Positions 1 through 7,953 of a stretch of 38,502 nucleotides of DNA are shown here, one piece after another. How positions within the stretch are numbered: position 1 is the first letter of the stretch; each line of letters begins with the position of its first letter. A program made the position numbers and the translations under genes. This stretch comes from Eubacterium sp. (GTDB lineage Bacteria > Bacillota > Clostridia > Lachnospirales > Lachnospiraceae): contig JAAWDZ010000067.1 in assembly GCA_022794015.1 (NCBI GenBank), forward strand, positions 1-38,502, given 5' to 3'. The notes below the pieces were generated by a model. It was given only the letters and a program-made list of their open reading frames with translations. It was not told the origin of the DNA and did no database searches.

Positions 1-11
1 ATTTTGAATTG

Positions 12-1472
12 TTAATCTTCTAATAACACACGTTTTCTTTCTATCATTTCCCCGATTCTCTCGATATATTGGGAAACATCCTTGACGTTCTCACTCCGCT
101 CAATGCGTCCGTCCGGGTACACCCTTTTCGATACGCTCCCAGCTCCGCAGGCGACTATGGTCTGTTTCTCCTCCATAATCAAAATATTATAAATTCCAGC
201 CTTCCCTGATCCCGCATACCCTACATTTTCAAAATTCCCCGCCATATTTTTCTGCCGGTACAAATAGTATGGCTCCAATCCCATCTGTTTTGCATAACGC
301 GCTGTCAAATCAATCGTTTCCCAGGTATTTTCAAACGTAAGTTCCTTATACTCTTCCCGAAACATAGAAAGCCGTGCCGCCCGCTTTAAGGCCAATGAAT
401 GTACTGTCAGGCTATCCGGCGCAAGCTTTTTTATCTGCCGCATTGTGGCCTCCACATCCGAAAGTGTTTCATTCGGAAGACCTGCGATCAAATCCATGTT
501 AATATTGTCAAACCCCAACTCCCTGGCCATAAGAAAACTCTCTTCCACCTGCTTTACCGTATGGCGCCTTCCAATAATTCTGAGCGTTTCCTCTTTCATC
601 GTCTGGGGATTAATCGAAATTCTGGAAATCCCAAGCCTGTGCAGTGCGATAAGCTTCTCCCTTGTAATGCTGTCCGGCCGGCCCGCTTCTACTGTAAACT
701 CCAGGCAATCTGACAAATCAAAGCTTTCCCTGATCTTCCCAATCAGTCGTTCAAGCTGATGCGGCGCTAATGTGGTCGGCGTACCGCCGCCAATGTAAAC
801 CGCATTCAAATGCTTGTCCCGAAACCGTTCTGCTGTATAGTCTAATTCCTTTTCCAATGCATCCAGATACAAATCGACCTTATTCTCCCATAAATGGAGC
901 GGATATGAGGTAAAGGAGCAGTACAGGCAGGTACTTGGGCAGAACGGAATACCTATGTACAGGCTATAGCCGTTTTGATAATAAATTTTGCTCAAAAGCG
1001 CAAGCTCCCGCTTTGCCACCTCAATACTCAAACTGATTTTCTCATCTGACGCAAAATACGTTTCCTTCATATAGCGGCGAATAAACGCTTCGTCTTTTCC
1101 CTCTTCTAAAAATGCCATCGGGATTTTTGTCGGGCGGATTCCTGTCAAATTTCCCCACGGAAGGGTTTTTGCGGTATAGGCGCACAGCATTTTATAATAC
1201 GCCTGCTTCAGCCGGTTTTTCGTCTCCCTCCGATCTGAAAAATCGACTTCTACCACCTTCTGCTGTCTTAGCTGGTATTTGAAATCTTCTATATCATAAA
1301 ATATAATCTCTATCGTATTTTCCAGATAATTCGTAACAATATGAAACGATATTTCCTCCTCCGTTTCCCTTTCTCCAACACCTACCGATACGTCCTGTGC
1401 CGGAAAAAAAGCTTTTACCAAAGAGTGAATATCGTATTCAAAGCCTGGCTTATTTAATTGTACTGTAATCAT
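12..1472 (-). CDS. hemZ: HemZ-type radical SAM protein (coproporphyrinogen dehydrogenase-like)
   Basis: 486 aa. This is a HemN/HemW-superfamily radical SAM enzyme of the HemZ branch. The sequence shows an N-terminal domain of about 165 residues, then the Fe4S4-binding CX3CX2C motif (C178, C182, C185 within GIPFCPSTCLYC), the SAM-binding YIGGGTPTTL stretch, and a HemN-like C-terminal region. The long N-terminal extension separates HemZ from HemW. HemN-type enzymes oxidatively decarboxylate coproporphyrinogen III without oxygen; whether HemZ proteins of Clostridia do this or act as haem chaperones is not settled. The ATG lies 9 nt after the stop of the upstream hydrolase gene, so it is the last gene of the rel operon. 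The Shine-Dalgarno is weak (GGAAAT). The family call is secure, the exact reaction less so. Confidence 0.93.
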   Translation of the reverse strand: MITVQLNKPGFEYDIHSLVKAFFPAQDVSVGVGERETEEEISFHIVTNYLENTIEIIFYDIEDFKYQLRQQKVVEVDFSDRRETKNRLKQAYYKMLCAYTAKTLPWGNLTGIRPTKIPMAFLEEGKDEAFIRRYMKETYFASDEKISLSIEVAKRELALLSKIYYQNGYSLYIGIPFCPSTCLYCSFTSYPLHLWENKVDLYLDALEKELDYTAERFRDKHLNAVYIGGGTPTTLAPHQLERLIGKIRESFDLSDCLEFTVEAGRPDSITREKLIALHRLGISRISINPQTMKEETLRIIGRRHTVKQVEESFLMARELGFDNINMDLIAGLPNETLSDVEATMRQIKKLAPDSLTVHSLALKRAARLSMFREEYKELTFENTWETIDLTARYAKQMGLEPYYLYRQKNMAGNFENVGYAGSGKAGIYNILIMEEKQTIVACGAGSVSKRVYPDGRIERSENVKDVSQYIERIGEMIERKRVLLED

Positions 1473-1481
1473 AATTATTTC

Positions 1482-2114
1482 CTATAAAAATGGATTGTAC
1501 TGGCGTTCCCAGCCAATAGAAGTCGTTTCGTTGTGTCCTGGATATACTTTTGTCTGTCCGGGCAGAGACATCAGTTTCTCTTCGATGGAACGAAGCAGTA
1601 CAGATGCGCTTCCCCCTGGGAAATCGGTTCTGCCCACAGACTGACAAAACAAGGTATCCCCTGCGAAAAGAGCCTGTTCCTTCTCAATATAATAACAGCA
1701 GCCGCCTCTGGTATGTCCCGGTGTATGCAGCACTTTAATGGAAAATCCGGCCAAATCCAGAATATCGCCATCTTTTACATATACGTCTGCGTGAAAAACT
1801 ACGCCCTGACGTCCCATCATACCGCAGAGGTTGATTGCCGGGGATTCCAGTGTTTCCTTTTCATGCTCCTCCGCATAAATAGGAACAGAAAATTCCTTTG
1901 CAATCGCTTCGGCGGCGAATGCATGATCGAAATGCCCATGTGTCAAAAGCACTGCTTTTGGTGATAGTCCCCGCTCTTTTATTTTATCTGTCAGCGCTTT
2001 TGCCGAATCGCCCGGATCGACAATCAGCGCTTCTTTTGTATCTTCATTTACCGCGAAATAACAGTTGGTCATCACCGGGCCAACTACATACTGTTCTACT
2101 CTGAGTCCTGCCAT
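1482..2114 (-). CDS. MBL-fold metallo-hydrolase (glyoxalase II-like)
   Basis: 210 aa, the full length of a stand-alone metallo-beta-lactamase-fold hydrolase. Metal ligands are visible: the HxHxDH motif as H59-G-H61-F-D63-H64, a downstream HTPGHT histidine, the GDTLF aspartate and the YPGHN histidine near the C-terminus. Relatives hydrolyse thioesters such as S-lactoylglutathione or related thiols; the substrate here is unknown. An AGGAGA Shine-Dalgarno sits 7 nt before the ATG and abuts the rel stop codon (13 nt gap), so translation is probably coupled. It lies between rel and hemZ, an arrangement I recall as common in Lachnospiraceae. Confidence 0.93.
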   Translation of the reverse strand: MAGLRVEQYVVGPVMTNCYFAVNEDTKEALIVDPGDSAKALTDKIKERGLSPKAVLLTHGHFDHAFAAEAIAKEFSVPIYAEEHEKETLESPAINLCGMMGRQGVVFHADVYVKDGDILDLAGFSIKVLHTPGHTRGGCCYYIEKEQALFAGDTLFCQSVGRTDFPGGSASVLLRSIEEKLMSLPGQTKVYPGHNETTSIGWERQYNPFL

Positions 2115-2127
2115 ATCTATTCTCCTG

Positions 2128-4443
2128 TTAACCTGTCGTTCTTTCTATATCAATTACACTTTCCACCTGACGAATTTTTTCAATCACACTAATCAGCTCG
2201 CCTCTGCTCTTGACGGAAAAAGAAACCTCAATTGTCGCAATACCCTGCTTGCTGGTCTTGGAATGAATTCCACTGATATCAATGTCACGCTCGGTAAAAA
2301 CTTTGCTTACATCCACTAAAAGGCCGGTGCGGTTATTACCAAATACCTTCAGGCCCGCATAATACAGTCCATTGCCGCCTTCATCCGCACCGTGCTGCCA
2401 TTCAGCATCAATAAGACGTTCCCGTTCCATATCGGAAAGATGAACGATATTTACACAATCCGTACGGTGAATGGAAACGCCTCTGCCACGGGTGACAAAA
2501 CCTACAATTTCATCTCCCGGCACAGGGCTGCAGCATTTGGAAAAATGAACTGCCACATCATACAATCCTTTCACAATAATACCGCTTTCGGATTTCTCCC
2601 GAATGTCCTTGGCTTTGCCCTCTCCGGATAAGGAATTCAAAATATCCTGATCTGTCAGTTCAATTACATGATCCTTTTTGTATTCCTCGTACATCCGGTT
2701 TACAATCTGGCTCTCTTTTAATCCGCCATGCCCTACAGTCGCCAGTGCGGAATTCCAGTCATGGAAACCGTATTTATTCAGAATCTTATCCTGATATTCC
2801 GGCCTGTTAATATCCGGCAGATGAATCCCCTTCGCCTTACAATACTGGGCAATCAGCTCTTTGCCCCTTAAAATATTTTCTTCCTTTAATTCACTGCGAA
2901 ACCACTGATTGATTTTATTCTTGGCCTGCGTACTTTTTACAATACCCAGCCAGTCGCGGCTCGGCCCTCTGGAATTCTGGGATGTAATAATTTCAATCCG
3001 GTCACCGTTTTGAATTTCATAGTTAATTGTCACCAGCTTACCATTGACCTTTGCGCCAATCATCTTATTGCCGACTGCCGAATGAATACTATACGCAAAA
3101 TCAATCGGCGTCGAGCCGTACGGCAGATTCTTGACATCCCCGGATGGAGTAAAACAGAATACCATATCTGAAAACAAATCCAAATCGCTTTTCAGAAGCT
3201 TTAGGAATTCCTTGTTATCGGACATTTCCCGCTGCCACTCCAAAATCTGTCTCAGCCAGCTTAACTTCTCCTCTTCCTGATTTGCAGCACTGACCCCCAC
3301 TCTGCCTTCCTTGTACTTCCAGTGAGCTGCAATACCATACTCCGAAGTCCTGTGCATCTCATACGTACGGATCTGAATTTCAAACGGCTGTCCGTTCGGT
3401 CCGATTAACGTCGTATGCAGCGACTGGTACATATTGGGCTTTGGCATAGCTATATAATCCTTAAAACGTCCCGGAATCGGTTTATAAAGCTCATGGATGA
3501 CGCCCAGCGCTGCATAACAGTCCATAACGGAACCGACAATAATACGAATGGCAAATAAATCAAAAATCTGATCCAGCGTCTTGCTCTGGTTGACCATCTT
3601 CTTGTAAATACTGAAAAAATGCTTGGCCCTTCCGTCGACCTCAGCCGTAATTTTTGCTTTTACCATGTGATCCTTCACTTCGGACACAAGCTGCTGCACA
3701 TATTCATCCCTAACAATTTTGCGTAACGCAATTTTCTCCACTAAATTATAATAAGCATCCGGCTCCAGATATTTCAAAGACAAATCATCCAACTCTATCT
3801 TCACCTTGGAAATACCCAGCCGCTGTGCAATGGGAGCATATATATCCATTGTCTCCCTTGCCTTCTCCTTCTGCTTCTCCGGCTTCATATAGCGCAGGGT
3901 ACGCATATTATGGAGCCGATCCGCCAGTTTAATCAAAATCACCCGAATATCCTTGGCCATTGCCAAAAACATCTTACGCAGATTCTCTGCCTGTAATTCC
4001 TCCTTATCCGCTTTATAGGACAACTGACCCAGCTTGGTCACACCGTCTACCAAAAGTGCAACCTCCCTGCCAAATTCTGCTGCAATCTCTTCTTCGGTCA
4101 TCACTGTATCTTCCACCACATCATGCAGAAGACCTGCCACAATTGTCTCTTTATCAAGTTCTAATTCTGCCAAAATAATCGCTACGCAGAGAGGATGGAT
4201 AATATACGGTTCACCGGACTTACGCACCTGTCCTTCATGTGCACTGTCTGCAACATGATATGCCTTCTCAATCATTGAAATATTCGTAGAAGGATGGTAC
4301 TTACGGACACTCTCGATCAGTTCCTCATACAACTTCTGCGGTTCTTCAAAATCCTGTGTTTCCCGGATATTCCCCTCCATGCTGAAAAACTCTTTCTCCG
4401 CTTTTTCAATCTGTTCTAATTTCTCTGTAGACATATCTGCCAT
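2128..4443 (-). CDS. relA: Bifunctional (p)ppGpp synthetase/hydrolase Rel
   Basis: 771 aa, usual length for a long RelA/SpoT homologue. Domains in order: HD hydrolase (about 55-205, with H83 and the H107-D108 pair followed by VVEDT), RelA/SpoT synthetase (about 260-375, with RFKDYIAMPKPNMYQSLHT), TGS (about 415-475, starting VFCFTPSGDV), a helical/zinc-finger region, and a C-terminal ACT domain (about 690-765). The hydrolase residues are intact, so it should both make and degrade (p)ppGpp as the main stringent-response enzyme. It is first in the operon with the MBL hydrolase and hemZ, behind the promoter at 4476-4504. The start used has a modest GGTGAT Shine-Dalgarno; an in-frame ATG at residue 4 is an alternative. 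Confidence 0.96.
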   Translation of the reverse strand: MADMSTEKLEQIEKAEKEFFSMEGNIRETQDFEEPQKLYEELIESVRKYHPSTNISMIEKAYHVADSAHEGQVRKSGEPYIIHPLCVAIILAELELDKETIVAGLLHDVVEDTVMTEEEIAAEFGREVALLVDGVTKLGQLSYKADKEELQAENLRKMFLAMAKDIRVILIKLADRLHNMRTLRYMKPEKQKEKARETMDIYAPIAQRLGISKVKIELDDLSLKYLEPDAYYNLVEKIALRKIVRDEYVQQLVSEVKDHMVKAKITAEVDGRAKHFFSIYKKMVNQSKTLDQIFDLFAIRIIVGSVMDCYAALGVIHELYKPIPGRFKDYIAMPKPNMYQSLHTTLIGPNGQPFEIQIRTYEMHRTSEYGIAAHWKYKEGRVGVSAANQEEEKLSWLRQILEWQREMSDNKEFLKLLKSDLDLFSDMVFCFTPSGDVKNLPYGSTPIDFAYSIHSAVGNKMIGAKVNGKLVTINYEIQNGDRIEIITSQNSRGPSRDWLGIVKSTQAKNKINQWFRSELKEENILRGKELIAQYCKAKGIHLPDINRPEYQDKILNKYGFHDWNSALATVGHGGLKESQIVNRMYEEYKKDHVIELTDQDILNSLSGEGKAKDIREKSESGIIVKGLYDVAVHFSKCCSPVPGDEIVGFVTRGRGVSIHRTDCVNIVHLSDMERERLIDAEWQHGADEGGNGLYYAGLKVFGNNRTGLLVDVSKVFTERDIDISGIHSKTSKQGIATIEVSFSVKSRGELISVIEKIRQVESVIDIERTTG

Positions 4444-4475
4444 ATCATCACCGCCATTTGTCTATAATTGCAAGT

Positions 4476-4504
4476 ATTATATAGAAAAATGCTGTAAAAT
4501 GCAA
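4476..4504 (-). promoter_or_regulatory. Sigma-A promoter of the rel-MBL-hemZ operon
   Basis: On the minus strand, TTGCAT (4499-4504) and TATAAT (4476-4481) are separated by 17 nt. The distance to the rel ATG is about 33 nt. The position and match to consensus make it the likely operon promoter. Confidence 0.75.
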
Positions 4505-4536
4505 CAAAAATTTTAATCAGGGATTTATTTTTATTT

Positions 4537-5508
4537 TTAATTTCCAGTGAGAATATGCCTGTAAACCAACATTTCCTTCCCGTCACGTACACACCTTTCA
4601 CATAAAGCAAATCCCAGCTTTTCCAGAAACAAACGTGACGCCAGGTTTTCCTTCTGAACAAAGCAGTACAATTTGGAATACGCCAGTTCCCCGGACTTCG
4701 CATAAGCAATCAAAGCCTGACAGACCTCTGTCGCATAGCCCTGTTTCCGGTATGCGCAGGCAATGGCATATCCCATCTCCAGTAACTGTTTCCCCTGCCA
4801 TTTAATAAGATTAAACCCCGCCCGCCCAATCAGTTCGTCTGTAAAACGATCTTTGATTAACCACATTCCAAATCCATAATACCGATACATATTTTCAATA
4901 TAAGCTTTGGTATATTCCACCTCCTCATTCCAGGAATACAATGGTTCCAGATATCTGGAAAAATCGGGATCCTGGTATAAACAAAAGAGTCCGGGCAAAT
5001 CGGACAGTGTCATTTCGCGCAGATAACAGCGTTTCGTTTCTATGACACGCCATGGAATATTGTGCTTACGCTGATAAATGCGTTCCAGAAAATAATAGTC
5101 CACTTCCCAGAAGGCTTCCACTAATATATCCGCCTGATAGAGCCCTTCAGATGGATAAACCGATGTTTTATAACCGACAGAAGCGGCAGGCAATCCAGCA
5201 AGCTCTGTAAGCGTCTGGTCTGTAGCGGCAATCGTAAGCGTAGTTTCCGGTAAAATATTATATAAATACATATATTCAGGCAAAGTTTTTTCTGTTATCT
5301 TTATTATTGTAATTCCATGGCGTCTGAGCTCCCCGAACAGATACCCCAGATCTTCCGGCAGAATACCGTTTTTCTCCAGCTCATGTGTTTTATAAAGAAG
5401 ATATTTAAATTCCGTCATAATTGGCCCGGCAAATTTGCGCCTTTTCCTTTCCTGTGCTATAATCTGACTATACAAAACGTCAGATAAGTCTGTCGTCCGG
5501 TATAACAT
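4537..5508 (-). CDS. GNAT acetyltransferase with extra N-terminal (HAD-like?) domain
   Basis: 323 aa from the ATG at 5508; a GTG nine bases upstream would give 326 aa. Neither has a clear Shine-Dalgarno. The C-terminal half (about 155-320) is a RimJ-like GNAT domain: RYLEPLYSW, FGMWLIKD, LIGRAGF, and the acetyl-CoA loop region AYRKQGYATEVCQALIAYA, ending in LFLEKLGF. The N-terminal 150 residues have no GNAT features. They contain an alternating hydrophobic pattern (GITIIKIT, TTLTIAATDQTLTELAGLPAASVGY) that resembles a HAD-like Rossmann half without an obvious catalytic DxD. GNATs are usually 150-190 aa, so this is a two-domain protein. The acceptor substrate is unknown. It is transcribed toward rel but rel has its own promoter. 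Confidence 0.85.
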   Translation of the reverse strand: MLYRTTDLSDVLYSQIIAQERKRRKFAGPIMTEFKYLLYKTHELEKNGILPEDLGYLFGELRRHGITIIKITEKTLPEYMYLYNILPETTLTIAATDQTLTELAGLPAASVGYKTSVYPSEGLYQADILVEAFWEVDYYFLERIYQRKHNIPWRVIETKRCYLREMTLSDLPGLFCLYQDPDFSRYLEPLYSWNEEVEYTKAYIENMYRYYGFGMWLIKDRFTDELIGRAGFNLIKWQGKQLLEMGYAIACAYRKQGYATEVCQALIAYAKSGELAYSKLYCFVQKENLASRLFLEKLGFALCERCVRDGKEMLVYRHILTGN

Positions 5509-5517
5509 GATGCGCAC

Positions 5518-5550
5518 AGCCGCATAAGATAATTATGCCGTTTTGCGGCT
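5518..5550 (-). promoter_or_regulatory. Stem-loop directly upstream of the GNAT start
   Basis: AGCCGCA (5518-5524) pairs with TGCGGCT (5544-5550). An alternative inner pairing, GCATAA with TTATGC, shares bases with the outer stem. The structure sits 9 nt before the chosen ATG, where a Shine-Dalgarno would be expected, and none is visible. It could limit translation or be incidental; there is no U-run, so it does not look like a terminator. Confidence 0.4.
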
Positions 5551-5590
5551 GACGCGATACTCATGACAGATTTTTTCGACCATGAGCATA

Positions 5591-5618
5591 ATTATACTAT
5601 CATACATCAAGGAGGCAA
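5591..5618 (-). promoter_or_regulatory. Candidate promoter for the GNAT gene, overlapping the divergent CPBP start region
   Basis: On the minus strand, TTGCCT (5613-5618) and TATAAT (5591-5596) are spaced 16 nt. The -35 lies on the Shine-Dalgarno of the divergent CPBP gene, so the two genes would compete for this DNA. It would give a leader of roughly 75 nt containing the stem-loop at 5518-5550. Confidence 0.4.
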
Positions 5619-5621
5619 GCC

Positions 5622-6503
5622 ATGAAAAAAATCGGCCATTTTTTCTTTTGTTTTTTACCGTTGTTTACATCGGTTGCACTGCAGTTTGCCGCAGCATTCC
5701 CTGTCATGGGAATCTGTCTTCTGCAGCTTTGCTATTCCAATATTTTTTCCGGCACAAAGGTAAGCTACAGCCAGTTAATGCTGCAGTTTAATGAAGCGTA
5801 CAGCAATCCGGCAATTACTTCTGTCGCTTCCGTTTTATTTGCCGGCTGCGGTATTTTAATTTTCGGACTTTGGTATGTGTATCAGTTTGACGGCCGCTTA
5901 GGACAGCCGTCCAGGCTTTTTGCCTGTCCTAAGGTTCTATTGGGACTGATTCTTCTGGTTCCTGGGCTGCAGATCTTATCTTCTATTTTAACTACGCTTT
6001 CTGCCAGCATGTTTCCGGGCTGGATGGATTTTTATGAAAAACTGATGGAGAATGCCGGCTTTACAACAAACAGCCTTTCCCCGCTTTTAATCTTGTATGC
6101 TGTTTTGCTGGGACCGATTGAAGAAGAGCTGACTTTCCGGGGCGTTATTTTCTCTTCTGCCAGAAAAGCCTTGCCATTCTGGGCTGCCAATATTTTCCAG
6201 GCTCTTTTGTTTGGCATTTTCCATATGAATCTGATACAGGGAATATACGCGTTTTTTATTGGTCTGTTCCTGGGGTATATCGCCGGAAGGGGAGGTTCCA
6301 TTTATTTTTCCATTTTCCTGCATATCCTGTTTAACAGTTGGGGAACCTTTGTTTCCTCCGACAGCGCCATTTACAAATATCCCCTGTTTACACTCCTCTT
6401 TTTTATTCTGTCCATTGTATCTGGTATTTTAGGTTTTCTGCTATTTTATAAAAATACCATACCCAAGGATGTTAAACATTTACCAGATCCTTCCGATATG
6501 TAA
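5622..6503 (+). CDS. CPBP family intramembrane glutamic protease (Abi/CAAX-like)
   Basis: 293 aa membrane protein with about eight hydrophobic segments. CPBP motifs are present in order: EExxxR as E168-E169-L-T-F-R173, FxxxH ending at H201 (LFGIFHMN), and HxxxN as H234-I-L-F-N238. These are the catalytic residues of the CPBP/Rce1 fold, so it should be an active membrane protease. In bacteria these proteins process peptides, give bacteriocin self-immunity or have unknown roles; no bacteriocin gene is visible nearby. AAGGAGG lies 7 nt before the ATG. A rho-independent terminator follows at 6535-6591. Confidence 0.9.
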   Translation: MKKIGHFFFCFLPLFTSVALQFAAAFPVMGICLLQLCYSNIFSGTKVSYSQLMLQFNEAYSNPAITSVASVLFAGCGILIFGLWYVYQFDGRLGQPSRLFACPKVLLGLILLVPGLQILSSILTTLSASMFPGWMDFYEKLMENAGFTTNSLSPLLILYAVLLGPIEEELTFRGVIFSSARKALPFWAANIFQALLFGIFHMNLIQGIYAFFIGLFLGYIAGRGGSIYFSIFLHILFNSWGTFVSSDSAIYKYPLFTLLFFILSIVSGILGFLLFYKNTIPKDVKHLPDPSDM

Positions 6504-6534
6504 ATGAATGCATTCAAAACCAAATAAAACCATG

Positions 6535-6591
6535 GACGGTAAATTTTAGAAAACGGATTTTCCCCGGATTCTTTGATTTGCCGTCTTTTTT
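6535..6591 (+). terminator. Rho-independent terminator after the CPBP gene
   Basis: GACGGTAAAT pairs with ATTTGCCGTC (one G-U pair) around a loop of about 30 nt, followed by six T. It separates the CPBP gene from the Ca-binding protein gene downstream. Confidence 0.65.
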
Positions 6592-6622
6592 CATTTCAAA
6601 AAGAAACAAGGAGGAGTGATAC

Positions 6623-7696
6623 ATGGTTATACAATCAGGCAATATAGCCATGACATCGCAAAGACGTTATGAGCGTATATCCGCTGTCTCGTCCTCACTG
6701 TCTCTGTGGGGCGGCGGATTTTCATCAGACAAAAATGTACAGACCGTAGAATATTACAGCGAAGAATCCGGTTCTGGCGGAGACAGTCAGACTGGCACAA
6801 AAAATTTCGGCGACAGCCTGTTTCACAAATTTAAACAGGCCCAGAGCATTGGAAACCCTGTCAGCATGTCACAAACCACACCCGATCTGCACACGATTCG
6901 GAAGCAGTCCATCAATTACCTGCTGATGCTTTTATTTGGCGATAACGTTACTCCCCTCAGGCGCCTTTTCGAAGAAAACATCAGACAGTACACACCAAAC
7001 GCATCCATGCAGGGATTCGGCGGCAGTTACACAGAATACGAAAGCCGTTCGGAACAGGAAACCACTTCCTTTTCCACAGAGGGAACCGTCAAAACCGCAG
7101 ATGGAAGAGAAATCAGCTTTACACTTTCCATGACAATGAGCCGTTCTTTTGAAGAAGCATACAGCAAATCCGTAAAATTCGGAAACGCCCCAAACCAGTC
7201 CAGGCTCTGCGATCCGCTGGTCATCAACCTGAACACCAATTCTGCACATGTATCCGACCAGAAATTCTATTTTGATCTGGACAGTGACGGCACCTTAGAT
7301 GAAATCTCCAGGCTCTCTGCCGGCAGCGGCTTTTTGGCCCTTGATAAAAACGGAGACGGTAAGATCAACGACGGAAGTGAATTATTTGGGACAAAGAGCG
7401 GTGACGGCTTTGCAGATTTGGCGGCGTATGATTCGGATGGAAACGGATGGATTGATGAAAATGATCCCATTTTTGACAAGCTGCGCATCTGGACAAAAGA
7501 CGAAAAAGGCAGGGATGTGCTGTGTGCCATCGGAAAAGCTGGAATTGGCGCAATTTATCTGGGAAACGAACAGACAGATTTTTCATTAAACTCAGCAAAG
7601 ACAAATAAAACCAATGCACTGGTACGTAAAACAGGAATTTTTTTGTATGAAAATGGAGGCTGCGGAACCATTCAGCATTTGGACATGGTAAAGTAA
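6623..7696 (+). CDS. EF-hand/dockerin-like calcium-binding protein of unknown function
   Basis: 357 aa, no signal peptide, no membrane segment. The N-terminal 200 residues are Ser/Gly/Gln-rich and low in recognisable domains. From residue 215 there is a compact set of Asp-rich Ca-binding loops: DLDSDGTLDE (218-227), DKNGDGKINDGSELFG (241-256) and DSDGNGWIDEND (270-281). This is the arrangement seen in the C-terminal halves of several hypothetical proteins of Firmicutes and Proteobacteria that bear EF-hand or VCBS-type loops. AGGAGG precedes the ATG, and terminators lie on both sides, so it appears to be a single-gene unit. Ca2+ binding is a fair inference; the role is not known. The missing export signal is odd for a Ca-stabilised protein. 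Confidence 0.8.
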   Translation: MVIQSGNIAMTSQRRYERISAVSSSLSLWGGGFSSDKNVQTVEYYSEESGSGGDSQTGTKNFGDSLFHKFKQAQSIGNPVSMSQTTPDLHTIRKQSINYLLMLLFGDNVTPLRRLFEENIRQYTPNASMQGFGGSYTEYESRSEQETTSFSTEGTVKTADGREISFTLSMTMSRSFEEAYSKSVKFGNAPNQSRLCDPLVINLNTNSAHVSDQKFYFDLDSDGTLDEISRLSAGSGFLALDKNGDGKINDGSELFGTKSGDGFADLAAYDSDGNGWIDENDPIFDKLRIWTKDEKGRDVLCAIGKAGIGAIYLGNEQTDFSLNSAKTNKTNALVRKTGIFLYENGGCGTIQHLDMVK

Positions 7697-7713
7697 AACG
7701 TTTTCAAACATGC

Positions 7714-7763
7714 AAAAGCTCCCGAAAACGGATCCATCAGGACTCAGTTCCGGGAGCTCTTTT
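7714..7763. terminator. Bidirectional terminator between convergent genes
   Basis: AGCTCCCG (7717-7724) pairs with CGGGAGCT (7751-7758), preceded by an A-run and followed by TCTTTT, so it can stop transcripts from both sides. It lies between the Ca-binding protein gene (plus) and the glgP unit (minus). Confidence 0.75.
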
Positions 7764-7799
7764 CTCTTCATGGAATACTTAAATCTTATTTTTCTTCTG

Positions 7800-7943
7800 T
7801 TATGAATCCAATTCCTGCAAGATGATTTCTAACTGCTCTGTCAGCAGCTTATCCTTTTTAATCAGTTCTTCGTGTTCCCGAATCAGGTTCTCTCGCTCCT
7901 GCATTAATTCCCTCACACGTTCAAACATTTCCTCTCTTTCCAT
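7800..7943 (-). CDS. Small coiled-coil protein downstream of glgP (47 aa)
   Basis: 47 aa ORF, too short for most ORF cut-offs. It begins MEREEMFERVRELMQERE and ends LEIILQELDS. It is very rich in Glu, Leu, Arg and Lys with a heptad-like spacing of Leu/Ile, so it should form one long amphipathic helix or coiled coil. A near-perfect AGGAGG Shine-Dalgarno lies 6 nt before the ATG, and the gene starts 10 nt after the glgP stop, followed by a terminator. Those three facts support a real translated gene at the end of the ileS-glgP unit. No family is recognised. Confidence 0.7.
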   Translation of the reverse strand: MEREEMFERVRELMQERENLIREHEELIKKDKLLTEQLEIILQELDS

Positions 7944-7953
7944 ACTAAACCTC

